This document shows, piece by piece, positions 14,256-23,308 of a DNA stretch of 64,000 bases. The stretch is taken from assembly GCF_000331735.1 (NCBI RefSeq), contig NC_020126.1, positions 8,249,501 through 8,313,500 on the forward strand. Direction: 5' to 3'. Below the pieces are notes generated by a model. That model was not told where the DNA came from. It saw nothing but the letters and a program-made list of their open reading frames with translations, and did not search any database. Origin of the DNA: Myxococcus stipitatus DSM 14675 (lineage in GTDB: Bacteria; Myxococcota; Myxococcia; Myxococcales; Myxococcaceae). The first letter of the stretch is position 1. Every line of letters begins with the position of its first letter. Made by a program: the position numbers and the translations under genes.

Positions 14256-16952
14256 ATGCCTTCCGCCCTCACCGCCTCCGAGATTCGCGAGGCGTTCCTC
14301 AAGTTCTTCGAGGAGCGTGCGCACCGCCGCGTCCCCTCCTCTTCGCTGGTGCCCGCAAACGACCCGACCCTGCTGTTCACCAACGCGGGCATGGTCCAGT
14401 TCAAGGACGTCTTCACCGGCCGGGAGCGCCGCGACTACAGCCGCGCCACGACCTCGCAGAAGTGCGTGCGCGCCGGTGGCAAGCACAACGACCTCGACAA
14501 CGTGGGCTACACGGCGCGCCACCACACGTTCTTCGAGATGCTCGGCAACTTCTCCTTCGGCGACTACTTCAAGGCGGACGCGATTGCGTACGGCTGGGAG
14601 TTCGTGACGAAGACGCTGGGGCTCTCCACGGAGCGGCTGGCCATCACCGTGTTCAACGGCGAGGACGGCATCCCCTGGGATGAGGAGGCGTTCGAGCTGT
14701 GGGTGAAGCAGGGCGTGTCCCGCGACCGCATCTACAAGCTCGGCAAGAAGGACAACTTCTGGGCCATGGGCGACACGGGCCCGTGCGGCCCCTGCTCCGA
14801 AATCCACTACCACCAGGGCGACGACATCCCCTGTGTCGAGGAGGCTGCGGGCAACAAGTGTCTGGGCGTCGCGTGTGACTGCGACCGGTGGCTGGAGATC
14901 TGGAACCTCGTGTTCATGCAGTTCGAGCGCAAGGAGAAGGACGCGCCGCTGATTCCCTTGCCCAAGCCGTCCATCGACACGGGCGCGGGCCTGGAGCGCA
15001 TCGCCTCCGTCGTGCAGGGCAAGCGCTCCAACTACGACACGGACCTGTTCCAGCAGCTCATCGCCCGTGTGGTGGAGATCTCCGGCAAGCCCTACGCGCA
15101 GGAGACGGGCGCTTCCCACCGCGTCATCGCGGACCACGGCCGGGCGGCGGCGTTCCTCATCGCGGACGGCGTGCAGCCCTCCAATGAGGGCCGCGGCTAC
15201 GTCCTGCGCCGCATCATGCGCCGCGCGATTCGCCACGGAACGTTGCTGGATGTGGACCAGCTCTTCTTCTTCAAGGTCGTGGACCGGGTCATCGAGCTGA
15301 TGGGTGACGCGTACCCCGAGCTGCGCGAGAGCCGGCCCTTCATCCTCAAGGTGGCGGAGCACGAGGAGGAGAGCTTCCGGCGCACGCTCAATCGCGGCAT
15401 GAAGATGATTGAGGACAACGTCGCGCGGATGAAGCAGGCCAGCGAGAAGCTGATGTCCGGCGCGGACGTGTTCCTGCTCCATGGCACCTACGGCTTCCCG
15501 TGGGACCTGACGCAGATCATCCTGAAGGAGCACGGGCTCGACGCGGACATCCCGGGCTTCGAGGAGGAGCTGAAGAAGGAGGCCGAGCGCGGCAAGGGCG
15601 GCGACCTCAACAAGGAAAAGGCCATCGGGGACATCTACCTCAAGCTGCTGGAGAAGCTCGGGCCCACCGAGTTCCTCGGCTACGAGGGTGAGGGTCACGA
15701 GGGCGAGGGCAGCATCCGCGCGCTGATTCGCGATGGCGCCGAGGTGATCCAGGCGTCCCAGGGCGACAAGGTGGAGCTGGTGATGGACCGGACGCCCTTC
15801 TACGGCGAGTCCGGCGGCCAGCAGGGCGACACGGGCGACATCGTGGGCCACGGCGGCAAGGCGGTCGCGAAGGTCCAGGACGCGCAGCGCCCGGTGCAGG
15901 GGCTCATCGTCCATACGGTGGAGATCGCCGAGGGCACCTTCAAGGTCGGCGACATGGTGCAGGCGGCGGTGAACGTGGAGCGCCGCAAGGCCATCCGCGC
16001 GAACCACTCGGCGACGCACCTGTTGCACAAGGCGCTCAAGCTGGTGCTCGGCGAGCACGTGAAGCAGGCGGGCTCCGTGGTGGCGCCGGACCTGCTGCGC
16101 TTCGACTTCTCGCACTTCGGCCCGATGACGACCGAGGAGACCGAGAAGGTCGAGGACCTGGTCAACGGCTGGATTCGCGACAACGCGGCGGCGCAGACGC
16201 GCGTCATGGCGCTCGAGGACGCGAAGAAGTCCGGCGCGGTGGCGATGTTCGGTGAGAAGTACGGCGAGACGGTGCGCGTCGTCACCGTCCATCCGGAGTC
16301 CACCGAGCTGTGCGGCGGCACGCACGTGCGGCGCAGCGGCGACATCGGTCTATTCAAGGTGACGAGCGAGAGTGGTGTCGCGTCCGGCGTGCGGCGCATC
16401 ATCGCGCTCACGGGCGTGGGTGCGCTCCAGTTCGTGCGCGAGCAGGAGCACGAGCTGCGCAAGGTGGCCGAGCTGTTGAAGACGTCCCCCAAGGACGTGG
16501 CCAAGCGCGTGGAGTCGACGCAGAAGCGCGTGAAGGAGCTGGAGCGCAAGGTGGAGGAGGTCTCCGTCAAGGCGCAGACGGCGGGCAGCAAGGACCTGCT
16601 GGAGCAGGCGCGCGACATCAACGGCATGAAGGTGCTGGCGACGCGCGTGGACCCGGCGGACGACAAGGTGTTCCGCGGCATGGCGGACCAGCTCCGCGAC
16701 CGCATCCAGTCAGGTGTGGTGGCCATTGGCGGCGAGAAGGACGGCCGCGCCATCATCCTCGTGGCGCTCACGAAGGATGTGGTGGCCAAGGGCATCAGCG
16801 CGGGTGACCTGGTGCGCGAGATGGCCAAGGAAGTCGGCGGCAAGGGCGGCGGCAAGGCGGACATGGCGCAGGCCGGTGGTCCGGACGCGTCGAAGCTGCC
16901 CGCGGCGCTGGACAAGCTGTACGAGCTGGTGAAGGGAGCGGGCGCCGCGTGA
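14256..16952 (+). CDS. alaS: Alanyl-tRNA synthetase
   Basis: Class II synthetase that charges tRNA-Ala in the cytoplasm. The 898-residue product has the catalytic N-terminus (SEIREAFLKFFEERAH; GPCGPCSEIHY), the editing-domain zinc ligands HSATHLLHKAL (HxxxH) and CGGTHVRRSGDIG, and the C-terminal oligomerisation region with a glycine-rich KGGGKADMAQAGG. Full length for the family. The ATG before PSALTASEIREAF was chosen over an upstream in-frame ATG because it matches the conserved N-terminus. Its stop overlaps the next gene's GTG by four bases (GTGA). Confidence 0.98.
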   Translation: MPSALTASEIREAFLKFFEERAHRRVPSSSLVPANDPTLLFTNAGMVQFKDVFTGRERRDYSRATTSQKCVRAGGKHNDLDNVGYTARHHTFFEMLGNFSFGDYFKADAIAYGWEFVTKTLGLSTERLAITVFNGEDGIPWDEEAFELWVKQGVSRDRIYKLGKKDNFWAMGDTGPCGPCSEIHYHQGDDIPCVEEAAGNKCLGVACDCDRWLEIWNLVFMQFERKEKDAPLIPLPKPSIDTGAGLERIASVVQGKRSNYDTDLFQQLIARVVEISGKPYAQETGASHRVIADHGRAAAFLIADGVQPSNEGRGYVLRRIMRRAIRHGTLLDVDQLFFFKVVDRVIELMGDAYPELRESRPFILKVAEHEEESFRRTLNRGMKMIEDNVARMKQASEKLMSGADVFLLHGTYGFPWDLTQIILKEHGLDADIPGFEEELKKEAERGKGGDLNKEKAIGDIYLKLLEKLGPTEFLGYEGEGHEGEGSIRALIRDGAEVIQASQGDKVELVMDRTPFYGESGGQQGDTGDIVGHGGKAVAKVQDAQRPVQGLIVHTVEIAEGTFKVGDMVQAAVNVERRKAIRANHSATHLLHKALKLVLGEHVKQAGSVVAPDLLRFDFSHFGPMTTEETEKVEDLVNGWIRDNAAAQTRVMALEDAKKSGAVAMFGEKYGETVRVVTVHPESTELCGGTHVRRSGDIGLFKVTSESGVASGVRRIIALTGVGALQFVREQEHELRKVAELLKTSPKDVAKRVESTQKRVKELERKVEEVSVKAQTAGSKDLLEQARDINGMKVLATRVDPADDKVFRGMADQLRDRIQSGVVAIGGEKDGRAIILVALTKDVVAKGISAGDLVREMAKEVGGKGGGKADMAQAGGPDASKLPAALDKLYELVKGAGAA

Positions 16953-17614
16953 GCCCTCGCGCCTCTTCTGCCCTGTCGCCGGTGGCGCGACTCCTGGCTG
17001 CGGCCCTCCTGTTGGGGGGCTGCACGAAGGAGGAGACTCCACCCGAGGCGATGGGTACGGCGGAGGAGCGCACCCTCCAGAAGCTGCGGCAGGAAGTGGA
17101 CCGGGTGAACCAAGGTGGTCGCCCGGCCATGGGCCCCGAGGCGGCTCGCGGTGCGCCGAACGAGCAGCTCGCGGGGCTGGCCGCGGGACTGGATGAGGCG
17201 GTGCCGCAGAAGCTGAGCGTGCCCGCGCCCAACGAGACGGTGCATGTGGACACGGTGGCGGTGAAGCTCACCGCGCTGGAGTCATCGCACTCGGTGAAGG
17301 GCTCGGGGAAGATGGGCGTGACGACGGAGGACTTGTTCCTCCGTGTGCAGCTCATCACGCAGAACGTGGGCCCCAAGCCCGTGGCGTTGGACCTGGATTC
17401 AGCGAAGGTGGTGGACGCGAAAGGTGCGTCGTATCCCCTGGCGAGAGATGCCCAGGCGCTGGCGGGAACGCGGCCCTTGCGGCGTACATGGGCGCTCGAG
17501 GAGCGGTCTGACGTCGTCCTCTTGTTCGAGCTTCCTCCGCCGGTCCTGCGGGAAGGTGCCTTGCACCTGGTCCTGCAAGGGACGGGGGGAGAGGTGCGGA
17601 TCCCCCTGCGATGA
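16949..17614 (+). CDS. Predicted lipoprotein coupled to alaS, unknown function
   Basis: A 221-residue protein with a lipoprotein signal ending LLLGGC (Cys25). The mature part has a helical segment (ERTLQKLRQEVDRVN), and its C-terminal half is beta-rich (VHVDTVAVKLTALESSH; ALDLDSAKVVDAKG; VVLLFELPPP), resembling DUF4352-type immunoglobulin-fold lipoproteins. It begins with GTG inside the alaS stop and ends inside the ATG of the PilZ-Hsp70 gene. All three are therefore probably translated from one message, and it may be a partner of the Hsp70 fusion protein rather than of AlaS. Confidence 0.75.
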   Translation: MSPRASSALSPVARLLAAALLLGGCTKEETPPEAMGTAEERTLQKLRQEVDRVNQGGRPAMGPEAARGAPNEQLAGLAAGLDEAVPQKLSVPAPNETVHVDTVAVKLTALESSHSVKGSGKMGVTTEDLFLRVQLITQNVGPKPVALDLDSAKVVDAKGASYPLARDAQALAGTRPLRRTWALEERSDVVLLFELPPPVLREGALHLVLQGTGGEVRIPLR

Positions 17615-20600
17615 GCGGGCTTGTGTCCAAGCTGCTTCCGCTGCGAATCCGCCTTCCGTACAGCACGGAGGAGGAGTTCATCGACAAGTACGGCTCCAAC
17701 GTGGCGCGCGGCGGAGTGTTCGTCGCGACGCGAGCGTTGAAGCCCGAGGGTACCGGACTCGCGTTCGAGTTCGTGCTCGCGGATGGGAGCCGACTGCTGC
17801 GCGGTGAAGGCGTGGTGGTGAAGACGCAGGTGGAGTCGGGCAGCGGGCGCACGGGGATGACGGTGCGCTTCGTGAAGCTGGATGCCGCGAGCAAGGCACT
17901 CGTCGACCGCGTGGTCGCGCGACGCGGACCGTCGGAGCCGACTCCGGGGCAGAGTGTTCCCGGGTTGGTTCGGAAGAATCAGGTGCCCAAGGCACCGTCT
18001 GGGGTGGCAGCGCCTGTCTCGGTGGACCCGAGGCACGGGCAACAGGGTGGCGCGGAGACTTCGCCCACCGGGAGCTTCGACGGCACAGGTGCTTCGGAGA
18101 CAGTTCCTAGGGCGGAGCGTGTGCCCTCGGGCCACACGGCATCGGAAGCGAGTCAGGGGAGCGCGGGTGTCGAGGCTGCATCCCCGATGCCCCATCGCAT
18201 CGGAGAGGCAAGCGGCGACACGTCGGCAGCCGCCCTCTTTCCGGAGGATGGAGCTGGCTCCATCCAGCGGCAGAGCGCAGTGGACGACGTGCGGTTCGCG
18301 AAGCCTTCTACCCCGGTTCCTGAGCGTCCCGTTGGGACGACAGCTGCTCGCATCTCCGCCGAGACCAACGCTTCCGAGGTGCAGGGAGGCTTGATTGGCT
18401 CCGGGCCTGCGGAGGCCGCTGGGCCTTCGATGCAGGCGCACGAAGCGTCTCACGCCGCCATCGAGTTCGACATTCTTGCTGACGAGGAAGCTTTCGCGGC
18501 CTCTCACGCATCCGTCGAGCCAGCCGCAGCGGCAACCGCCACATCGATCTCAGCCACCGCGTCCACCGTCTTCACGGAACAGGGACCTTCGAGCGCATCT
18601 GATTTCGCCGAGCCCCCCACGCCTGCGAAATCGCGTACGTCGGAAGGTCCCTCGGATTCCGTGGCACGGGCACACGCCACTTCGCGCGAGTTCCCTGGAC
18701 CCGCTGGACTTGCGTCCCACGCGCCTGAAACCTCGCACGCGACTGCTGAGTCCGCGATAGGGGCTCACGCGACTTCGCACCCGGCCTCCGATTCCAGCGC
18801 GCCTGCGGAACAGGTGTCGGCGCCTGTTCACGCATCCGCTGAATCCACCGCGACCGCAGCGCAGGCCCCCGCGACTCTTCGCTCAACACAAGTGCCCGCC
18901 GAATCTGCGGCGAAGCCCCTCTCAGTCTCGCCTGCAGCCTCCGGACTCATCGCGCCGGCTGCGGCGCTGCCTCACGCATTCTCCGCACCTTCAGCGCAGA
19001 TTCCTTCGGACTCACGCTCCGCTGCCGACTCCATCGCGCCCGCTGAACGGGAGCATGAGGCTCACCGCGCCCCCACTGCACCTACAACGCAGTCGCCCAC
19101 GGCCACGCAGGCAGCTGATGAGTCGACTGCATCCGTGGCACAGGTGGTTACGGCTCCGCCCTCATCCGTCGGCATCGCCGACGATGCTTCGACTGAGACG
19201 CCTGCGGTTTCTCGCGCATCTGCATCTGTGGCTCAGGTGGTTGCGGCTCCGCCCTCATCCGTCGGCATCGCCGAAGATGCTTCGCTTGAGACGCCTGCGG
19301 TTTCTCGCGCATCTGCATCTGTGGCTCAGGTGGTTGCGGCTCTGCCCTCATCCATCGGCATCGCCGACGATGCTTCGACTGAGACGCCTGCGGTTTCTCG
19401 CTCATTCGATGAGGCGGCCGCATCTGTGGTGCAGGTGCTTGCGGCTCCGCCCTCATCTGCTGGCAGCCCCGAAGGCGCTTCGTCTGAGGCGTCTGCGATT
19501 TCTCGCTCATCCGACGAGTCGGCTGCATCTGTGGTGCAGGTGGTTGCGGCGCCGCCCTCATCCGTTGGCAGCGCCGAAGACGCTTCGACTGAGACACCTT
19601 CGGCTTCTCGCTCAGCCGATGAGTCGGCCGCATCTGCGGCGCAGGTGGTTGCGTCTAGCGATTCATCCATCAACTCCACCATCGCTGCGGCACAGACTCC
19701 TGCGATTTCTCACGCATCCGCTGAGTCCTCCGCATCTGGCACACAGGTCGGTCAATCCGCTGAAGCACAAGCGCCAGCGGTTCCTCACGCACCCGCTGGA
19801 CCCAACGAGACCGCGACACACGTTGCCGCGACAACGCAAGCAACTACTGAGTCCACTGCGGCTGCGGCAGAGGCGGTTGTAATTCCTCGCTCATTCGTCG
19901 GTTCCGCCGAAGATGCTGCACAGGCGCCCGCGACAACGCAGGCCTCCACGGAGGCCACGACGCCCGCGGCACAGGCGCCCGCGACAACGCAGGCCACCGC
20001 ACCCACGGCACAAGATCCCACGACAGCGCAGGCCTCCACTGAGGCCGCCGCGTCCACGACAAAGGCGCCTGCGACAGCTCAGGCTTCCACTGAGACCGCC
20101 GCGTCCGAGGCACAGGCGCCTGCGACAGCGCAGGTTACCACCGGGGCCGCCGCGTCCACGGCACAAGTTCCCGCGACGACGCCTGCATCCACCGGGGCCG
20201 CCGCGTCCACGGCACAAGTTCCCGCGACGACGCCTGCATCCACCGGGGCCGCCGCCGCATCCACGGCACAAGCTCCCGCGACAACGCAGGCATCCACTGG
20301 GACCGCCGCACCTGCAGCACAATCTCCCGCGACAACTCAGGCCACCGAGTCCGCAGGACAAGCTCCCGCGACAACACAGCCCTCTACTGAGGCCGCCGCG
20401 CCTGCGGCACAAGCTCCCGCGACAACGCAGGTGACTGCGTCCGCACCACAGGCACTCACGACAGCGCAGGCCTCCACTGAGGCCGCCGCGCCTGCGGCAC
20501 AGGCTCCCGCGACAACACAGGCCTCCACTGGGGCCGCCGCGCCTGCGGCACAGGCTCCCGCGACAACACAGGCCTCCACTGGGGCCGCCGCGTCCGAGGA

Positions 20601-22551
20601 ACAAGCTCCCGCGACAACTCAGTCCTCCACTGAGGTCGCCGCGTCCACGGCACAGGCTCCCGCGACAACGCAGGCATCCACTGGGGCCGCCGCGTCCGAG
20701 GCACAAGCTCCCGCGACAACTCAGTCCTCCACCGGGGCCACAACGTCCGCGGCACAAGTTCCCGCGACAACGCCTGCATCCACCGCATCCGCGGCACAGG
20801 CCCCCGCGACAACACCATCCTCCACTGCGGCCACCACACCTCCGGTGCAGGCCCCCGCCACCTCGCGCCCCTCACCCGACCCCACCGAGCCCGCGAGCCC
20901 ACCGACCGACACGGACTCCGCACGGAACCGTCGCCGCGCCATCCTCGACGTCTCCGTCGCCTCGCCGTCTCCCACCGTTCCCGAAGTGGTGCTGGGCATC
21001 GACCTGGGCACCTCCCACGCCCGCGTCGCCGTCTTCCACGAAGGCACTGCCCAGCTCATCCCACTCCCCGGCACCGACGAGACCGAACTTCCCGCCCTCG
21101 TCGCGGTCGACGGTCAGGACGAACTGCTCGTCGGCGCGGCCGCCCAGGTCGAATCCCTGCGCGCCCCTCGCCGTGCGGCCCCGGGCCTCATGCGCTTGCT
21201 CGGCCTCCGCGCACGCTCCCCCCGCCTGCGCAACCTCGCCCCTCAGCTCCCCTTCCCCGTCGCCGCCGACCCGAGCGGCGATGCAGCAGTGGAGCTCGGC
21301 GGCCGGCTCGTCGCCCCCACCCTCTTCACCGCCCTCCTCCTGCGCGAGCTGAAGCACGCCGCCACCACATTCGTCGGCCGGAAGGCCACTCGCGCCGTCA
21401 TCTGCGCCCCCACTCACTTCACCGACCGGCAACGCGCCGCCCTCCGTGACGCGGCCACCATGGCCGGGCTCGATGCCCAGCGCATCCTCACCGCCCCCGC
21501 CGCCGCGGCCCTCGCGCATGGCCACGGCCGGAGCATGGCGCGCAAGCGGGTCCTCGTCGTGGACCTCGGCGGTGGTGGGCTCGGCGTGTGCGTGGTCCAG
21601 GTGACGGGCGACGACCTCGAGGTCATCACCACCGGCGGAGACCCACTGGTCGGCGGCCTCGACTTCGACGCCCGCATCGCCGAGGCCCTCGCCAGCGACC
21701 TCGCCGAACAAGGCATCCCCCGCCCTACCCACTCCCTCGACTGGGCCCCGCTGCGCACCGCCGCCGAGTCCGCCAAGGTCGCCCTCTCCGAGCGCCAGCA
21801 CGCCGACATCTCCCTGTCCTCGGGCACCGTGCCGCCCTTGAGCCGCGAGCGACTCGAAGCCCTCACCGCGGACCTCGCCCAACGCGTGACGTCCGTCGTG
21901 CGCGAGGTCCTCGACTCCAACGCACTCTCCCCTCAGGGCCTCGACGCCGTGCTCCTCGTGGGCGGCCAGGGACGAACCCCGCTCGTCCGCCGCCGCCTGG
22001 AAGAGAGCCTCGGAGTCCCCGTCCGCGACGACGTCGACGCCCGAGGCGCCGCGGCCCTCGGTGCCGCCCTGCTCGGCCACGGCCTCCTCCTCGCCGAGAG
22101 CGGCAAGCCCGCCGCCTCCGTCTCCGAGGTCCTCACCGCCCCCATCGGTGTCGCCGAGCGCGGAGGCACCCTGCGCCGGGTCCTCGAGCGCACCACCCGC
22201 CTGCCCGCGGGCAAGACGCTCGTCCTCCCCACCACTCCAGGCCCGCTGGAGCTCGCCCTCTTCCAAGGCGCCTCCCCGCTCGCCGCGGAGAACGAGTACC
22301 TGGGACGCCTCTCCCTCAACGTGGAGCGCGCGGGCGAAGTCGAGCTGCACTTCGCGCTCTCCGCCGACGGCACCCTGTCCCTGGAAGCCACCCTGCCCGG
22401 CGTCCGCCGCCAGCCCGTCTCCCTCTCCCTGGAGGACCTGGACGACGCGGCACGCGAGGCGCTCGTCGCCCGCTCGCCGCTCCAAGGCGAACCCGAGGCT
22501 CGCCCCAGTGGGCTGCTGTCCGGATTGAAGAAGCTCTTCGGTCGCCGCTGA
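17611..22551 (+). CDS. PilZ-like domain / low-complexity linker / Hsp70-like ATPase fusion
   Basis: A 1646-residue protein. Residues about 8-105 form a PilZ-like domain (LPLRIRLPY, then NVARGGVFVATRALKPEG, then GMTVRFVKLD). About 110-1115 is low-complexity Ala/Thr/Ser/Pro/Gln with two families of tandem repeats. From 1126 there is an actin-fold Hsp70 ATPase: phosphate-1 VLGIDLGTSHARVAVF, phosphate-2 VLVVDLGGGGLGV, adenosine motif VLLVGGQGRTPLV. A DnaK-like substrate-domain remnant ends in LLSGLKKLFGRR. The PilZ arginine motif is not clearly RxxxR, so c-di-GMP binding is uncertain. No export signal is seen. Start overlaps the previous stop (ATGA). Confidence 0.85.
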   Translation: MSGLVSKLLPLRIRLPYSTEEEFIDKYGSNVARGGVFVATRALKPEGTGLAFEFVLADGSRLLRGEGVVVKTQVESGSGRTGMTVRFVKLDAASKALVDRVVARRGPSEPTPGQSVPGLVRKNQVPKAPSGVAAPVSVDPRHGQQGGAETSPTGSFDGTGASETVPRAERVPSGHTASEASQGSAGVEAASPMPHRIGEASGDTSAAALFPEDGAGSIQRQSAVDDVRFAKPSTPVPERPVGTTAARISAETNASEVQGGLIGSGPAEAAGPSMQAHEASHAAIEFDILADEEAFAASHASVEPAAAATATSISATASTVFTEQGPSSASDFAEPPTPAKSRTSEGPSDSVARAHATSREFPGPAGLASHAPETSHATAESAIGAHATSHPASDSSAPAEQVSAPVHASAESTATAAQAPATLRSTQVPAESAAKPLSVSPAASGLIAPAAALPHAFSAPSAQIPSDSRSAADSIAPAEREHEAHRAPTAPTTQSPTATQAADESTASVAQVVTAPPSSVGIADDASTETPAVSRASASVAQVVAAPPSSVGIAEDASLETPAVSRASASVAQVVAALPSSIGIADDASTETPAVSRSFDEAAASVVQVLAAPPSSAGSPEGASSEASAISRSSDESAASVVQVVAAPPSSVGSAEDASTETPSASRSADESAASAAQVVASSDSSINSTIAAAQTPAISHASAESSASGTQVGQSAEAQAPAVPHAPAGPNETATHVAATTQATTESTAAAAEAVVIPRSFVGSAEDAAQAPATTQASTEATTPAAQAPATTQATAPTAQDPTTAQASTEAAASTTKAPATAQASTETAASEAQAPATAQVTTGAAASTAQVPATTPASTGAAASTAQVPATTPASTGAAAASTAQAPATTQASTGTAAPAAQSPATTQATESAGQAPATTQPSTEAAAPAAQAPATTQVTASAPQALTTAQASTEAAAPAAQAPATTQASTGAAAPAAQAPATTQASTGAAASEEQAPATTQSSTEVAASTAQAPATTQASTGAAASEAQAPATTQSSTGATTSAAQVPATTPASTASAAQAPATTPSSTAATTPPVQAPATSRPSPDPTEPASPPTDTDSARNRRRAILDVSVASPSPTVPEVVLGIDLGTSHARVAVFHEGTAQLIPLPGTDETELPALVAVDGQDELLVGAAAQVESLRAPRRAAPGLMRLLGLRARSPRLRNLAPQLPFPVAADPSGDAAVELGGRLVAPTLFTALLLRELKHAATTFVGRKATRAVICAPTHFTDRQRAALRDAATMAGLDAQRILTAPAAAALAHGHGRSMARKRVLVVDLGGGGLGVCVVQVTGDDLEVITTGGDPLVGGLDFDARIAEALASDLAEQGIPRPTHSLDWAPLRTAAESAKVALSERQHADISLSSGTVPPLSRERLEALTADLAQRVTSVVREVLDSNALSPQGLDAVLLVGGQGRTPLVRRRLEESLGVPVRDDVDARGAAALGAALLGHGLLLAESGKPAASVSEVLTAPIGVAERGGTLRRVLERTTRLPAGKTLVLPTTPGPLELALFQGASPLAAENEYLGRLSLNVERAGEVELHFALSADGTLSLEATLPGVRRQPVSLSLEDLDDAAREALVARSPLQGEPEARPSGLLSGLKKLFGRR
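19126..19640 (+). repeat. Tandem repeat family 1 inside the PilZ-Hsp70 gene
   Basis: Five imperfect copies of a 31-36-residue unit (about 93-108 bp) of the type ASVAQVVAAPPSSVG followed by an acidic DASTETPAVSR segment. Copies are in frame and differ by substitutions and a DE(A/S) insertion, the signature of slippage or unequal crossover followed by drift. Confidence 0.8.
19910..20870 (+). repeat. Tandem repeat family 2 inside the PilZ-Hsp70 gene
   Basis: About 1 kb of degenerate units of roughly 17 residues (about 51 bp) with core APATTQASTGAAAS(T/E)AQ, present in around twenty partial or full copies. The frame is maintained throughout. Such Thr/Ala/Pro/Gln sequence should be disordered and flexible. 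Confidence 0.8.
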
Positions 22552-22672
22552 GCGCTTCTCCGGCCGGCTTCTCGCGGGCCTTCCGAACCACCGCCACCCC
22601 AGTGGCCCCTCTCTGTAGCCAACTCAACGGATGCCCACCTTTCCGCTGACCCAAACTGCGGGGAGGGATGCG

Positions 22673-23296
22673 ATGCGACGATTGATGGTGGGAGGAGTTG
22701 CCGCTGCGGCGTTGGGACTGGCCACTCCTGCAGCAGCCGCCGTGGAAGCGCAGAACGTCGCCAAGGGACTCGGCGTCAGACAGGACCCGGCCTTCGGCTT
22801 CGACTTCCACCTGGGCATGGGCAGCCTGACGGGCTCGCTCGGTGACGACGTCGGCCTGGGCTGGCTCGTGGGCTTCAACGCCGTGACGATGCCCTGGAAG
22901 TATGTGGGCCTGGAGGTCGGCTATGAGCTGGAACGTCTGCCCATCAAGGCCAGCCGCGTCGGCGACGAGGGCGAGGCCCTGTGGCGCAACAACCTGGGCC
23001 TCCTCGTGAAGGCCGGGCCGCTCATCCAGGACAAGTGGCGGCCCTACATCGGCACCGGCTTCGGCGTCAGCTACTTCAACCCGTCCGACGGCGCCGACCA
23101 CGTCTACGACAGCGACTGGACCACCGAAATCCCCATCATCGTCGGCGCCGAGTACCGCCTCGGCTACTTCTACGCGGGCATCCGAGGCTCCTACAGCTTC
23201 ATCGGCGGCGAGGACATCGTGGACCGTCCCGGCACGACGGAGAACGCCCACGGCGGTCTCCTCAACGCCACGCTCACGCTGGGCGCCCGCTTCTAG
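22673..23296 (+). CDS. Outer-membrane beta-barrel-like protein
   Basis: A 207-residue protein with a Sec signal peptide (MRRLMVGGVAAAALGLATPA, cleavage probably after AAAA) and alternating aromatic/hydrophobic strands: FGFDFHLGMGSL, YVGLEVGYELERL, WRPYIGTGFGVSYF, YFYAGIRGSYSFIGG, ending LNATLTLGARF with the C-terminal Phe typical of BAM substrates. This is an OmpW/OMP_b-brl-like eight-strand pattern. I chose the ATG with GGGAGGG five bases upstream rather than the in-frame ATG 42 bp earlier. Convergent with gshA, 12 bp apart. Function unknown. Confidence 0.8.
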   Translation: MRRLMVGGVAAAALGLATPAAAAVEAQNVAKGLGVRQDPAFGFDFHLGMGSLTGSLGDDVGLGWLVGFNAVTMPWKYVGLEVGYELERLPIKASRVGDEGEALWRNNLGLLVKAGPLIQDKWRPYIGTGFGVSYFNPSDGADHVYDSDWTTEIPIIVGAEYRLGYFYAGIRGSYSFIGGEDIVDRPGTTENAHGGLLNATLTLGARF

Positions 23297-23308
23297 CGCG
23301 CCCCGACG

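Noticed and set aside
13305-16325. 1006-codon open frame antisense to alaS
   Set aside because: Lies opposite a certain essential gene, has no recognisable domain and an unbalanced His/Arg/Leu-rich composition expected from GC-rich antisense frames.
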